64,000 nt of DNA from Flagellimonas taeanensis (GCF_003584105.1 NZ_QXFO01000005.1:115168-179167); one strand, 5' to 3'. Positions 36,589-46,000 are shown, counted from the stretch's first letter. Notes: generated from the letters alone by a model not told the origin. Program-made: numbers and translations.

Positions 36589-36619
36589 CAAATATAGGGA
36601 GGAATTTTTAACGGGCAAA
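36589..36619 (-). promoter_or_regulatory. trp operon promoter
   Basis: TTTG (36619-36616), spacer of 19 nt, TATATTTG (36596-36589): a perfect flavobacterial consensus, just upstream of the trpL start. Confidence 0.85.
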
Positions 36620-36638
36620 CATTGTTTTGTGTAAAATC

Positions 36639-36674
36639 AAAAATCCCGCCCAAGAATTTCCTGAACGGGATTTT
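36639..36674 (-). terminator. Intrinsic terminator of the YceI gene
   Basis: Read on minus: AAAATCCCG / CGGGATTTTT arms (36674-36666 and 36648-36639), loop of about 17 nt, followed by a T-rich stretch. It lies 20 nt downstream of yceI and just upstream of the trp promoter. Confidence 0.7.
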
Positions 36675-36695
36675 CACACACTAAACATGGGCTGG

Positions 36696-37268
36696 CTACA
36701 TCTGTAGGTCAACTACCAAATCAAACTCGTCATAGATCAATTTGTCCTTGGCGGTACCAATGATTCCGGAACCGTATTTTACATCATAGTTGGTCCTGTC
36801 CACTTTCAAAGAGGCTGTGGCCTTGTCACCGTAAACGGATACATCAAAAGTTACAGGTTTGGTTGTGCCTTTAATGGTAAGGTCGCCGGTAACTGCATAC
36901 GAGTTTTTGCCGGTAGCTTTCACTTTAGTGAACACCAATTTGGCAGTGGGGTGTTTTTCGATGCCAAAAAAGTCGTCAGAACCCAAGTGGCCATCCAACT
37001 TGTTTTTGTAATCGCCTTCCAAGTCAGTAGTGTTGATGCTGGTCATATCCACCACGAATTCACCACCTACCAATTTTTCACCATCAAACTCTAGGGCACC
37101 TGATTTTAGGGAAATAGTTCCTGTGTGGGAACCCCCAACTTTGTAGCCCTTCCAGGTTACGTTGCTTTCGGAAGTCTTCACTTCTTTGGTTTCTTTTTTG
37201 ATCGGGTTTGCAACTGCAGAAGCTCCAAAAAGGGTAACTAGGGCTAAACTTAAGATTGTCTTTTTCAT
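36696..37268 (-). CDS. YceI family protein, exported
   Basis: 190 residues with a signal peptide (MKKTILSLALVTLFGASAVA). A YceI lipocalin-like barrel follows (VTWKGYKVGGSHTGTISLKSG start; HPTAKLVFTKV; DLTIKGTTKPVTFDV), a fold that binds isoprenoid or other lipids in the periplasm. It lies 37 nt after the nitroreductase gene on the same strand, so it may be read from the marR promoter; its own terminator follows. Confidence 0.92.
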   Translation of the reverse strand: MKKTILSLALVTLFGASAVANPIKKETKEVKTSESNVTWKGYKVGGSHTGTISLKSGALEFDGEKLVGGEFVVDMTSINTTDLEGDYKNKLDGHLGSDDFFGIEKHPTAKLVFTKVKATGKNSYAVTGDLTIKGTTKPVTFDVSVYGDKATASLKVDRTNYDVKYGSGIIGTAKDKLIYDEFDLVVDLQM

Positions 37269-37305
37269 GATTGTTTTAAAATTTCTGTTTTTAATTGTTA
37301 TTGAT

Positions 37306-37938
37306 TTATATAAGGGTAAATAATTCTTCTGTCGATTTTCTCACTTTGGGTAGATGTTGGGTGGCATCTTCCTCTGAACGGTAGCCAATAGTAAGCACCA
37401 CGGTAGCATTCAAGTTCTTCTCGGTGAGGCCTAAAATTTCGTTGTACTTATCCGCTTCAAAACCTTCCATGGGGCATGTGTCAATTTTTAATTCTGCGGC
37501 CGCCTGCATCAAATTGCCAAAGGCAAGATAGGCCTGCTTGGCAGTCCAATTGCTTTTGGTCTCGCTGGGGAGCGACACCAATTTGGATTTCATGAAATCG
37601 GAGTATCCCTTAAGGTTTTCAGAGGGAATACTTCTGGTGGTGCTGGTGTTTTCGATAAAATCATCCACCAATTCCTCGCCAAAATCTGATGCATTGGCAA
37701 AAACAATCAGGTGAGATGCATCAGTGATCTGGGATTGGTTCCAAGAAACAGGTTTCAATTTTTCCTTGGTCTCCTGATCGGAGATCACAAAAATGTGATA
37801 GGGTTGCAATCCGTAGGAAGAAGCGCTCAATCGAGTGGCTTCCAACAGGGTTTCCAAGTCTTGGTCCGATACTTTTTTAGACGGATCGAATTGTTTGGTG
37901 GCATAGCGCCAGGTTCTATGTTCAATTACGCTGTTCAT
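37306..37938 (-). CDS. Nitroreductase family NAD(P)H oxidoreductase
   Basis: 210 residues, NfsB-like flavin enzyme. N-terminal RTWRYATKQFDPSKKV and SSYGLQPYHIFVISD correspond to FMN-binding positions, and the C-terminal VVLTIGYRSEED is the family tail. It reduces nitro compounds or quinones. It starts 5 nt after the marR stop, so the regulator presumably controls it: a common MarR-oxidoreductase pairing for phenolic or electrophile stress. Confidence 0.92.
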   Translation of the reverse strand: MNSVIEHRTWRYATKQFDPSKKVSDQDLETLLEATRLSASSYGLQPYHIFVISDQETKEKLKPVSWNQSQITDASHLIVFANASDFGEELVDDFIENTSTTRSIPSENLKGYSDFMKSKLVSLPSETKSNWTAKQAYLAFGNLMQAAAELKIDTCPMEGFEADKYNEILGLTEKNLNATVVLTIGYRSEEDATQHLPKVRKSTEELFTLI

Positions 37939-37943
37939 TATAT

Positions 37944-38390
37944 TTAAAATTTATCCAATAGGTGATTTAATTGTTCCAATTCCTCTTTGCTGAAATTTTT
38001 TACAACATTCTTTTCGGCTTCAGCAACAGCCTTGTCCATTTTTGAAAGTGACTCCAGACCGGATTGCGTGATGATGATTTCCACCTTTCGCCGGTTCGAT
38101 GGGCAAACCGACCGGTCCACATATCCTTTGGCCAAAAGTTTGTCCACCAAACGTGTCGTATTGCTCATTTTGGTCACCATACGTTCGTTAAGGGTGCTCA
38201 AGTTGGCAGGTTTCCCCTGTTGTCCTCTTAGGATTCGGAGCACATTGAACTGTTGCATTGAAATCCCATAAGGCTTCAAGGCATTGGCAAAGGCTTCGTT
38301 GTTTTTGTTTTGGACCAAGGTCATATGAATTAGGGTCCGGCTTTCCAAAGGCAACTTTTGACTCGTCTTAATAATTTCCTCCACTTTCAT
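37944..38390 (-). CDS. MarR family transcriptional regulator
   Basis: 148 residues from the ATG at 38390 (a TTG at 38396 is less likely). Winged-helix MarR features: recognition region LSTLNERMVTKMSNTTRLVDKLL and wing YVDRSVCPSNRRKVEIIIT. Palindromes over its own promoter (38392-38417) indicate autoregulation. The cysteine in the wing (SVCPS) could be redox-sensing, as in some family members; that is speculation. Heads an operon with the nitroreductase and possibly yceI. Confidence 0.92.
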   Translation of the reverse strand: MKVEEIIKTSQKLPLESRTLIHMTLVQNKNNEAFANALKPYGISMQQFNVLRILRGQQGKPANLSTLNERMVTKMSNTTRLVDKLLAKGYVDRSVCPSNRRKVEIIITQSGLESLSKMDKAVAEAEKNVVKNFSKEELEQLNHLLDKF

Positions 38391-38391
38391 G

Positions 38392-38417
38392 TACAAACAA
38401 TATTTGTATATACAAAT
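38392..38417. promoter_or_regulatory. Probable MarR operator
   Basis: A perfect 16-bp palindrome ATTTGTATATACAAAT (38402-38417) and an overlapping inverted repeat TACAAA/TTTGTA (38392-38408). They cover the -7 box and the expected transcription start of marR. Confidence 0.65.
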
Positions 38418-38440
38418 GTATGTCGATCTTTTGATTTCAA
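38413..38440 (-). promoter_or_regulatory. marR promoter
   Basis: TTG (38440-38438), 17 nt spacer, TACATTTG (38420-38413), overlapping the palindromic operator. Confidence 0.65.
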
Positions 38441-38524
38441 CCTAGCTTTTAACAGATAAAATTTTGTTAAAAGGAATCAAAGGGATAGTCCATTGGTTAA
38501 CTTTATGGGTGTAAATCGCAGTAA

Positions 38525-39067
38525 ATGAATAGGTTATTGATTTTGTTTTTGATGGCTTCCTTGGCATTGGGTTGTGGTGATGGTAAAAAGCCAAAAGATA
38601 TGGCTGACAACCAAGAAGTTGCCGTGGAATCCCAAAATGAAGAAAAAGTCGCTTTTCCCATCTATGATTTTGAGGGCCTGGAACCGCTCCTCCACAAAGA
38701 AGATGACCAGACCTACATCATCAATTTTTGGGCGACATGGTGTAAGCCTTGCTTGGAGGAACTTCCCCATTTTGAGCGCATCAGGGAGGAGCAAAAGGAA
38801 AATAAGGTCAAAGTGATACTCGTAAGCCTTGATATGCCGCATATGTGGAAATCCCGATTGGAACCTTATGTAAAGAATAAAAAGATACAATCGGAAGTGG
38901 TGATCTTGGACAATCCCAAACAAAATGAATGGATCCCCAAAGTGGACAAAGAGTGGGGAGGGGGTATTCCCGCTACCTTAATATATAATAAGGATAAGCG
39001 GCAGTTTTTTGAAAAGGGCTTTACGTATGAGGAACTGAACGAAGCGTTGAACAAATTCACAAAATAA
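38525..39067 (+). CDS. TlpA-like thioredoxin-fold lipoprotein
   Basis: 180 residues. Signal with lipobox ALGC (Cys17), then a Glu/Asp-rich linker, then a thioredoxin domain with the WCKPC active site (FWATWCKPCLEELPHF) and the cis-Pro region GGGIPATLIYN. Likely a membrane-anchored periplasmic thiol reductase. It is 5 nt upstream of a second redoxin gene, forming a pair. Divergent from marR. Confidence 0.92.
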   Translation: MNRLLILFLMASLALGCGDGKKPKDMADNQEVAVESQNEEKVAFPIYDFEGLEPLLHKEDDQTYIINFWATWCKPCLEELPHFERIREEQKENKVKVILVSLDMPHMWKSRLEPYVKNKKIQSEVVILDNPKQNEWIPKVDKEWGGGIPATLIYNKDKRQFFEKGFTYEELNEALNKFTK

Positions 39068-39072
39068 AGACT

Positions 39073-39696
39073 ATGAAAACAAAACGAATACTAGGTTTTT
39101 TGGTATTACTGCTCATTTTTGGAGCATCTTTTGCCATGGGAATCAGTGTCGCAAAAGAAGATCTTGTGGGTGATGGGTATGAAATCGGAGATGTTGCTTC
39201 CGATTTTTCGCTTAAAAATGTGGATGGCAAAATGGTGTCTTTGTCCGACTATGCCAATGCCAAGGGATTTTTGGTCATTTTCACTTGCAATACCTGCCCA
39301 TATGCGAAGGCCTATGAAGATCGTATCATAGCATTGGACCGCAAATACAAGTCCCGAGGTGTTCCGGTCATTGCCATTAACCCAAATAGTAAATCAGGAG
39401 ATGGATTTGCGGAAATGAAGGAAAGGGCCAAGGAAAAGGGATTTACTTACCCCTACCTTTATGATGAAGGACAAAAAGTATATCCGCAATACGGGGCCAC
39501 CAGGACCCCTCACGTATTCTTGCTGGAAAAAACCGCAAAAGGAAATGTGGTGCGTTACATCGGGGCCATTGATGACAATTACCAAGATGCATCGCAGGTC
39601 AAGGACAAGTTTGTGGAAAACGCGGTGGATGCCATGTTGGCGGGAAAAGAAATAGATCCAAGTACCACGAAGGCCATCGGATGTGGAATCAAGTAA
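39073..39696 (+). CDS. Redoxin (AhpC/TSA-type thioredoxin-fold) protein, exported
   Basis: 207 residues with an N-terminal signal or anchor segment (about 1-25). The redoxin domain has GDVASDFSLKNVDGK and a CxxC site (FTCNTCPYAKAYEDR), followed by VPVIAINPNS. CNTCPY is typical of the family of thioredoxin-like proteins in Bacteroidota rather than of true peroxiredoxins. Probable periplasmic thiol-disulphide exchange, together with the TlpA-like lipoprotein 5 nt upstream. A strong terminator follows. Confidence 0.87.
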   Translation: MKTKRILGFLVLLLIFGASFAMGISVAKEDLVGDGYEIGDVASDFSLKNVDGKMVSLSDYANAKGFLVIFTCNTCPYAKAYEDRIIALDRKYKSRGVPVIAINPNSKSGDGFAEMKERAKEKGFTYPYLYDEGQKVYPQYGATRTPHVFLLEKTAKGNVVRYIGAIDDNYQDASQVKDKFVENAVDAMLAGKEIDPSTTKAIGCGIK

Positions 39697-39724
39697 GGAG
39701 ACTGTGCTAAAATAAAACACATGG

Positions 39725-39757
39725 AAATCCGGAGTAACGCTCCGGATTTTTATTTTT
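39725..39757 (+). terminator. Intrinsic terminator after the redoxin gene
   Basis: Stem AAATCCGGAG/CTCCGGATTT (39725-39734 and 39740-39749), loop TAACG, then a T-rich tail. The tail contains TATTTTTG (39751-39758), a -7-type box that may serve the rhodanese gene 22 nt on. Confidence 0.88.
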
Positions 39758-39780
39758 GCAGGAGATAAAAACAGAATACT

Positions 39781-40092
39781 ATGTCAGATCTATCACAAGA
39801 AGAATGGGCGGAGCAGCTCGAAAATGATGATAACGCCTTCATATTGGATGTGCGTACCCCAGAGGAAGTGGAAGAAGGGTATATCCCCGGAGCTACCAAT
39901 ATAGATATCTATTTGGGGCAGGAGTTTCTGGACGAACTGGAAAAACTGGACAAGACCAAGAACTATTATGTGTATTGCAGATCGGGTAACCGAAGTGGGC
40001 AGGCCTGTGCCATCATGAACAGTATAGGAATAGAAAATGCATATAACCTGGAAGGCGGCTTTATGAACTGGGAAGGCGAAGTGGCAGAGTAG
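39781..40092 (+). CDS. Rhodanese-like domain protein
   Basis: 103 residues, a single cytoplasmic rhodanese domain. The active-site loop YCRSGNRSG contains the catalytic Cys; LDVRTPEEVEEGYIPGA is the N-terminal signature. Carries or transfers sulphur as a persulphide; partner unknown. Starts just after a terminator and precedes the DUF2851 gene by 21 nt. Confidence 0.92.
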   Translation: MSDLSQEEWAEQLENDDNAFILDVRTPEEVEEGYIPGATNIDIYLGQEFLDELEKLDKTKNYYVYCRSGNRSGQACAIMNSIGIENAYNLEGGFMNWEGEVAE

Positions 40093-40113
40093 ACCTCCAT
40101 TCATCCCAAATCG

Positions 40114-41394
40114 ATGCGAGAAGACCTACTACATTTTATTTGGAGGCACAACAAGCTTCCAAAGAATGGGCTATGCGCTGGGAGCAATGGGAATGTGGTG
40201 ATAAAGGCCGCAGGAACCCAAAATCCCTACGCAGGCCCCGACTTTTTCAATGCCCAAGTGGAGATCAATGGCCAACTCTGGGCAGGCAATGTGGAAATGC
40301 ACATCAAATCATCCGATTGGTATGCGCACCACCATGAGACGGATGAAAATTATGACAGCGTCATCCTCCATGTAGTTTGGGAAGATGACGTTGCTATTTT
40401 TAGGAAGGACGGTTCCCAGATTCCAGCCTTGGAGGTGAAGCAATATGTGCCGGAGCAACTTTTGGTGGCTTACAAGGGCCTTTTGGAAAACTCCAAACCC
40501 AGCTTCATCAATTGTGAAAAGGACTTTGGGGCAATCGACCCTTTTTTGGTCGAGAGTTGGTTTCACCGATTGTACATCGAACGGTTGGAGCACAAATCAG
40601 GTCTCATACTCGACCTGTTGAAAAGGTCGAACAATGACTGGGAAGCGGTCCTTTTTGTATTGTTGGCCAAGAATTTTGGATCCAAGGTGAACGGATCCTA
40701 CTTTTTGGAACGGGCACAGCAATTGGATTTTTCCATTGTAAGGAAGACCAGCAACGAACCTTTTCAGTTGGAAAGCTTGTTGTTCGGGCATTTTGGGCTT
40801 CTGGATGAAAAGGATTGTACGGATGTATATTACCTGCAGCTCAAAAAGGAATACGATTATCTCTCCAGAAAGTACGATCTGCCCATACGTACTGGGAAAC
40901 CCGAGTTTTTTGGTCTCCGGCCGCACAATTTTCCGACCCTTAGAATTTCACAATTGACCAATCTGTACCATGGCAGGCAGGGCCTATTCTCGGAGTTGAT
41001 GGCCAATCGCTCCCTAAAGGATATCTACCATATTTTTGATGTGGGGGCCAGTCCCTATTGGCATGACCACTTTACCTTTGGCAAGACCTCGCGGAAAAGC
41101 GCAAAGAAGCTTTCGAAAAAGTTCATCGACCTTTTGGTCATCAATACCCTTGTGCCGCTCAAGTTCTGCTATGGCAAACAATTGGGTAAAGACTGGAACG
41201 AAGAGTTGCTCTCCTTGGTATCGGAAGTGGAAAAAGAGAGCAATTCCATCATTGCAAATTTTGAGCGATTGGGGACAAAAGCCAAAAATGCTCTGGAAAG
41301 CCAGGCCCAATTGGAACTATACACGAACTATTGTGCAAAGAATAAATGCCTGCAGTGCAGTTTGGGCACCCAATTATTGAACAGAAATGTCTAA
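40114..41394 (+). CDS. DUF2851 family protein
   Basis: 426 residues, cytoplasmic. N-terminal block FIWRHNKLP and NPYAGPDFFNAQVEINGQLWAG-type sequence, with HHHETDENYDSVILHVVW, identify DUF2851, widespread in Bacteroidota and uncharacterised. The Glu/Asp/His pattern (EMHIKSSDW, HHH) and C-terminal CAKNKCLQCSLG cysteines recall nuclease-like metal sites, but this is only a resemblance. Followed by a PspC-like gene 8 nt downstream. Confidence 0.82.
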   Translation: MREDLLHFIWRHNKLPKNGLCAGSNGNVVIKAAGTQNPYAGPDFFNAQVEINGQLWAGNVEMHIKSSDWYAHHHETDENYDSVILHVVWEDDVAIFRKDGSQIPALEVKQYVPEQLLVAYKGLLENSKPSFINCEKDFGAIDPFLVESWFHRLYIERLEHKSGLILDLLKRSNNDWEAVLFVLLAKNFGSKVNGSYFLERAQQLDFSIVRKTSNEPFQLESLLFGHFGLLDEKDCTDVYYLQLKKEYDYLSRKYDLPIRTGKPEFFGLRPHNFPTLRISQLTNLYHGRQGLFSELMANRSLKDIYHIFDVGASPYWHDHFTFGKTSRKSAKKLSKKFIDLLVINTLVPLKFCYGKQLGKDWNEELLSLVSEVEKESNSIIANFERLGTKAKNALESQAQLELYTNYCAKNKCLQCSLGTQLLNRNV

Positions 41395-41402
41395 TTTTGA
41401 GT

Positions 41403-41630
41403 ATGTCTTTGTTCTATAACACCCTCTATTATTTCCAGAAAAGGGGCTTCGAGGTCTGCAGGCGCATAGCCGAGCGATTGGGAATCCGCGCCAGGGTAGT
41501 GCGTACCAGTTTCATCTATCTGACCTTTGTGACCCTGGGCTTTGGTTTTGCACTCTATCTTTTCATCGCCTTTTGGCTCCGCATCAAGGATTTGATCTAT
41601 ACAAAGCGCACTTCTGTTTTTGATCTGTAA
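41403..41630 (+). CDS. PspC-domain small membrane protein
   Basis: 75 residues from ATG 41403. The core (GFEVCRRIAERLGIRARVVR then a hydrophobic helix, about 40-60) fits the PspC domain, whose members associate with envelope-stress sensing. It begins 8 nt after the DUF2851 stop and is presumably co-translated with it. No PspA/PspB partner is in the window, so a phage-shock role is not supported. The following 206 nt before the symporter gene hold no recognisable feature. Confidence 0.75.
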   Translation: MSLFYNTLYYFQKRGFEVCRRIAERLGIRARVVRTSFIYLTFVTLGFGFALYLFIAFWLRIKDLIYTKRTSVFDL

Positions 41631-41836
41631 CGCTATTGAAAACCAATGTAACTTCTTGAATGAATCAAGGTGATTGCATCATATGTGGCTATGTTGAATG
41701 GAAATGACATCTCATTTTTGGTGCCAATACAAAATTTTCCACATAGCGTAGTTAAAAAAACATAAAATTTGATAGCGTTGATTTTTTTTTGGATATTGCT
41801 GCCTTTACCATACCAAAAACTAACTAATACCAACAT

Positions 41837-43900
41837 ATGAAGTATTTTCTTACTCTAATGTCATTTTTTGCCCTATCCATGGGCTTTTCACAGGAGTTGA
41901 CCGTTGATGGCAAAACCTACAACGTATCCCCGAACATTAATGATGGGGCCATTGAACTTGAAGTGAGCGGAGGGGTTGAGCCCTACACCTATAAATGGAG
42001 CAACCAAAGTACACCGCTGACCTCAAAAAGGGCGCAGGGCCTTGTGGAAGGAATACCATATAGTGTTGTGGTGACCGATGCGGCCGGAAATTCCGTGACA
42101 AAGGAATTTGAGATCAAGACAGAGTCAATCACAGAAATTTTTAATGGAACCATGACCCCGGCAGTAAGCGCTTTGGGGTCTGTTCTTTTTTGGGACCCTT
42201 TTGCGGCCATCGGAGTCTATGATCCCGTGGCTTATGCAGATGTCAAGTTGATCGGGGTCCCCGATTGGAGCAATGAGACCCAGGACAAGTTTGTGATGAA
42301 GCAATGGCTGAAGACCGATGGGCAAAATGTTGCGGTCGGGGACGATATTGCCATCATCACCAGTGACAAGAACGGCGATATTACCATCAAGGCAACAGCG
42401 AAAGGAAAACTCCGTCACAAAGTGAAGGAGGGAAAAGTGATATACAATTCCGAGAACCAAGAGCATGTCATCGAGCAAGGCGCGCACTACTTTGCGGAAG
42501 TGGAGTATGATGAGCCTATCGCCATGGTTCATCCCAATGGAGATCCTATTATAAAAGGTATCCCATTTATTGTGATCTGGTTGGTGTTGGGAGCTTTGTT
42601 CTTCACCATTCGTATGGGCTTTATCAACATTCGTGGGTTTAGGCACTCCATTGATTTGGCCAAAGGAAAATATGATGACCCGGATGCACCTGGGCAAGTG
42701 ACCCACTTCCAAGCTTTGGCCACTGCCGTTTCTGGCACCGTGGGTCTTGGAAACATCGCAGGGGTTGCCGTTGCAGTCTCACTAGGGGGTGCAGGGGCCA
42801 CTTTTTGGATGATCGTTTGTGGATTGCTGGGTATGTCCTCCAAGTTTGTGGAGTGTACGCTTGGGGTCAAGTACCGTGACATATTGCCCGATGGTCGTGT
42901 GTTCGGTGGCCCGATGAACTATTTGCGTTACGGTCTCGAAAAAAGAAACATGAAAGGCTTTGGAAAGGTGTTGGCAGGTGTTTTTGCCGTGCTGGCCATC
43001 GGTGCCTCCTTTGGGGGAGGGAACATGTTCCAGGCCAACCAATCCTTTGAGCAATTGGCAGGACAGTTCCCCATGTTGGCGGGCAACGGATTCTGGTTTG
43101 GGGTGGTCACCGCAATTTTGGTCGGAGTGGTCATCATCGGTGGGATCAGCAGCATTGCCAAGGTAACGGGCAAGATAGTGCCTATCATGGCATCGATATA
43201 CATTGTGGCGGCCCTTGCCGTTATCATCATGAACATACAGAACATTGGCCCGGCCTTTTCCGCCATTTTTGATGGGGCGTTCAGTCCTTCTGCGCTAAAA
43301 GGTGGTATTTTGGGGGTATTGGTCATCGGTTTCCAAAGGGCGGCCTTTTCCAATGAGGCAGGGGTCGGTTCCGCTGCCATCGCCCACAGTACGGCCAAGA
43401 CCAACAACCCGCCTTCAGAAGGTTTTGTGGCCTTGTTGGAGCCTTTTATAGATACTGTTGTCGTGTGTACGCTAACGGCATTGGTATTGATCTTTACCGG
43501 TATGCATGAAGTTGAGGGAATGGCAGGGGCCCAGTTGACATCCGATGCCTTTGGAAGCCAGATTTCTTGGTTCCCATATATATTGGCCTTGGCAGTTTTC
43601 CTTTTTGCCTTCTCTACCATGATTTCCTGGTCCTACTACGGAATGAGGGCATGGACCTATCTTTTTGGGAAGAGCAAGCGCTCTGAAATGCTATACAAAA
43701 TGCTGTTCTTGGTATTTGTGGTCGTGGGAGCTTCTGTAAGTTTGGGGGCCGTATTGGATTTTTCCGATATGATGATCTTGGCCATGTCCTTTCCGAATAT
43801 CATAGGATTGTACATCATGTCCGGTGAGGTGAGAAAAGATCTCGACGGTTATTTGCAAAAATTGAAATCCAACCAGCTTTTCAAAAAAGCGAAGAGCTAA
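41837..43900 (+). CDS. AGCS alanine/glycine:cation symporter with SprB repeat and lipoyl-like domain
   Basis: 687 residues, about 200 more than a normal AGCS carrier. A signal peptide (1-19) is followed by a SprB-type repeat (about 28-93, [20 protein letters not shown]), a hydrophobic stretch (104-126), a lipoyl/biotinyl-like domain (about 150-205, with SDKNG at 176-180 matching the TDKA lysine position, Lys178), then the transporter core from about 243. Core motifs such as [27 protein letters not shown] and [20 protein letters not shown] are clear. It should import Ala/Gly with Na+ or H+. What the N-terminal modules do is unknown. Confidence 0.88.
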   Translation: MKYFLTLMSFFALSMGFSQELTVDGKTYNVSPNINDGAIELEVSGGVEPYTYKWSNQSTPLTSKRAQGLVEGIPYSVVVTDAAGNSVTKEFEIKTESITEIFNGTMTPAVSALGSVLFWDPFAAIGVYDPVAYADVKLIGVPDWSNETQDKFVMKQWLKTDGQNVAVGDDIAIITSDKNGDITIKATAKGKLRHKVKEGKVIYNSENQEHVIEQGAHYFAEVEYDEPIAMVHPNGDPIIKGIPFIVIWLVLGALFFTIRMGFINIRGFRHSIDLAKGKYDDPDAPGQVTHFQALATAVSGTVGLGNIAGVAVAVSLGGAGATFWMIVCGLLGMSSKFVECTLGVKYRDILPDGRVFGGPMNYLRYGLEKRNMKGFGKVLAGVFAVLAIGASFGGGNMFQANQSFEQLAGQFPMLAGNGFWFGVVTAILVGVVIIGGISSIAKVTGKIVPIMASIYIVAALAVIIMNIQNIGPAFSAIFDGAFSPSALKGGILGVLVIGFQRAAFSNEAGVGSAAIAHSTAKTNNPPSEGFVALLEPFIDTVVVCTLTALVLIFTGMHEVEGMAGAQLTSDAFGSQISWFPYILALAVFLFAFSTMISWSYYGMRAWTYLFGKSKRSEMLYKMLFLVFVVVGASVSLGAVLDFSDMMILAMSFPNIIGLYIMSGEVRKDLDGYLQKLKSNQLFKKAKS

Positions 43901-43916
43901 GCATTGGTTTAGAATA

Positions 43917-44774
43917 ATGATAAGACCATCCCACTTCAGGTTCAACAAACAGGAACGGAGTGGGATTTTCTTTTTGTTGCTCCTTGTCGTGCTACTGCAG
44001 GGAGTTTATTATGTTGTACAGGCAAAACCTTTTGGAGGCAGGCCAAAATTTACCGAGGATACCGTGGCCTTGGCCAAATTGGACAGTTTGAAAAAAGTCA
44101 CTTCAGGTGACACTTTGAAACTGGCCCAGTTCAATCCTAACTACATTACGGATTATAGAGGGTATGTGCTTGGACTCTCCACAGACGAACTGGACAGATT
44201 GGTCGCTTTCCGGAAACAGGGAAAGTATGTGAATTCCGTATCGGACTTTCAGGAAGTGACCCAGATCTCCGATTCCCTTTTGGAAACCATCTCCCCATAT
44301 TTTAAATTTCCGGTATGGCGACAAAAGGAAGCTGTAAAGCCATCAGGGCCATTTGTGCAAACTAAGGAGGGCGTTGTTCCGAAAGACCTGAACCTCGCCA
44401 CCAAGGAAGAATTGATGCGGGTGAACGGCATCGGGGAAAAACTATCGGACAGGATCATCAATTTTAGGGACAAGCTTGGGGGGGTTTTGGTGAACGAACA
44501 ACTCTACGATGTGTATGGGCTGGATTCGGAAGTCGTAAAAAGAGCATTGGTCAGCTTTCGGGTGCTCCATCCACCAAATATTGCAAAAATCAATATCAAT
44601 ACAGCATCAGCACAGCAACTTTCAACTTTGCTGTACATCAATCGAGACCTGGCAAGGGAAATTGTATCGCATAGGGAGGCCAATGGAGCCTTTTCAACAT
44701 TGAACGAATTAGCGAACGTTAAGACGTTTCCAAAGGAAAGGATTGATAGAATTAAGCTATATTTGACCCTATAA
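43917..44774 (+). CDS. Helix-hairpin-helix protein (ComEA-like)
   Basis: 285 residues with an N-terminal membrane segment (about 15-37). Three or more HhH-type segments follow ([58 protein letters not shown]), of the kind that bind DNA backbone in ComEA. It could be involved in DNA uptake or binding at the membrane; no other competence gene is nearby. ATG at 43917, 16 nt after the symporter, so possibly co-transcribed. Confidence 0.8.
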   Translation: MIRPSHFRFNKQERSGIFFLLLLVVLLQGVYYVVQAKPFGGRPKFTEDTVALAKLDSLKKVTSGDTLKLAQFNPNYITDYRGYVLGLSTDELDRLVAFRKQGKYVNSVSDFQEVTQISDSLLETISPYFKFPVWRQKEAVKPSGPFVQTKEGVVPKDLNLATKEELMRVNGIGEKLSDRIINFRDKLGGVLVNEQLYDVYGLDSEVVKRALVSFRVLHPPNIAKININTASAQQLSTLLYINRDLAREIVSHREANGAFSTLNELANVKTFPKERIDRIKLYLTL

Positions 44775-44784
44775 AATTGCACGA

Positions 44785-45948
44785 ATGGTTACGGAAACTA
44801 TATCCATGATGAACTTTGATTATTCAGAGACCCAAAAAATGGTAGCTGAATCTGCACGGGATTTTGCCCAACAATACATTCTTCCCCATGTGATGGAGTG
44901 GGACGAGGCACAGACCTTTCCTGTTGAAGTTTTCAAAAAGGCCGGGGAGTTTGGTTTTATGGGTGTCCTGGTCCCTGAAGAACTGGGAGGTTCTGGACTG
45001 GGCTACCATGAATATATTGCCATTTTGGAGGAAATCTCAAAAGTGGACCCCTCCATTGGGCTTTCCGTGGCGGCGCACAATTCGCTTTGCACCAACCATA
45101 TCCTATCGTTTGGCAATGAGGAGCAAAAGCATCGTTGGATCCCTAAATTGGCCACTGCCGAATGGATCGGTGCCTGGGGGCTTACCGAACACAATACGGG
45201 ATCGGATGCAGGAGGGATGAACACCACCGCGGTGAAGGATGGGGATGATTGGGTGCTGAACGGTGCCAAAAACTTCATTACCCATGGCAAGAGCGGGGAT
45301 ATCGCCGTGGTGATTGCCAGAACAGGGGAGAAGGGGGACAGTCATGGAATGACTGCCTTTGCCGTGGAAAAAGGTACGCCGGGCTTTACGAGCGGAAAAA
45401 AAGAAAACAAACTGGGCATGAGGGCCAGTGAAACAGCAGAACTCATCTTTTCCGATTGTAGGATTCCCGATGCCAACCGTTTGGGCGAAGTGGGCGATGG
45501 CTTTGTACAGTCCATGAAAGTGTTGGACGGCGGCCGGATTTCGATAGGGGCCCTTTCGCTGGGTATTGCCAAAGGGGCATACGAAGCCGCCTTGAAATAT
45601 TCCAAGGAACGGGTGCAGTTTGGAAAGCCGATATGTGAGTTCCAAGGTATTTCCTTCAAATTGGCGGATATGGCCACAGAAATAGAGGCATCGGAGCTAC
45701 TGTTGCACAAGGCCGCTTTCCTTAAGAACGAGGGAAGGCCCATGACCAAATTGAGCGCCATGTCCAAAATGTATGCTTCGGAAGTTTGTGTGAAAGTGGC
45801 CAATGAGGCTGTTCAGATCCATGGGGGATACGGATACACCAAAGACTTTCCCGTTGAAAAGTTTTACCGCGATTCAAAACTCTGTACCATAGGGGAAGGG
45901 ACCACCGAGATCCAAAAACTGGTGATTTCAAGAAATATTCTCAAGTAA
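44785..45948 (+). CDS. Acyl-CoA dehydrogenase
   Basis: 387 residues, normal ACAD length. FAD enzyme introducing a double bond in acyl-CoA. Family blocks: [48 protein letters not shown], and [10 protein letters not shown], whose Glu is the usual catalytic base position of short/medium-chain members. Start may be 44785 or the in-frame ATGs at 44806/44809, which lead into MNFDYSETQ. Ten bases follow the HhH gene stop. The rpsU promoter begins 3 nt after its own stop. Confidence 0.94.
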   Translation: MVTETISMMNFDYSETQKMVAESARDFAQQYILPHVMEWDEAQTFPVEVFKKAGEFGFMGVLVPEELGGSGLGYHEYIAILEEISKVDPSIGLSVAAHNSLCTNHILSFGNEEQKHRWIPKLATAEWIGAWGLTEHNTGSDAGGMNTTAVKDGDDWVLNGAKNFITHGKSGDIAVVIARTGEKGDSHGMTAFAVEKGTPGFTSGKKENKLGMRASETAELIFSDCRIPDANRLGEVGDGFVQSMKVLDGGRISIGALSLGIAKGAYEAALKYSKERVQFGKPICEFQGISFKLADMATEIEASELLLHKAAFLKNEGRPMTKLSAMSKMYASEVCVKVANEAVQIHGGYGYTKDFPVEKFYRDSKLCTIGEGTTEIQKLVISRNILK

Positions 45949-45950
45949 TT

Positions 45951-45983
45951 TTTGCACGGGAAAAATTAATAAATGTATATTTG
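45951..45983 (+). promoter_or_regulatory. rpsU promoter
   Basis: TTTG (45951-45954), 21 nt spacer, TATATTTG (45976-45983). Transcription should start around 45988, leaving a leader of about 30 nt before rpsU. Confidence 0.78.
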
Positions 45984-46000
45984 CACTCCAAAATTCTAAA

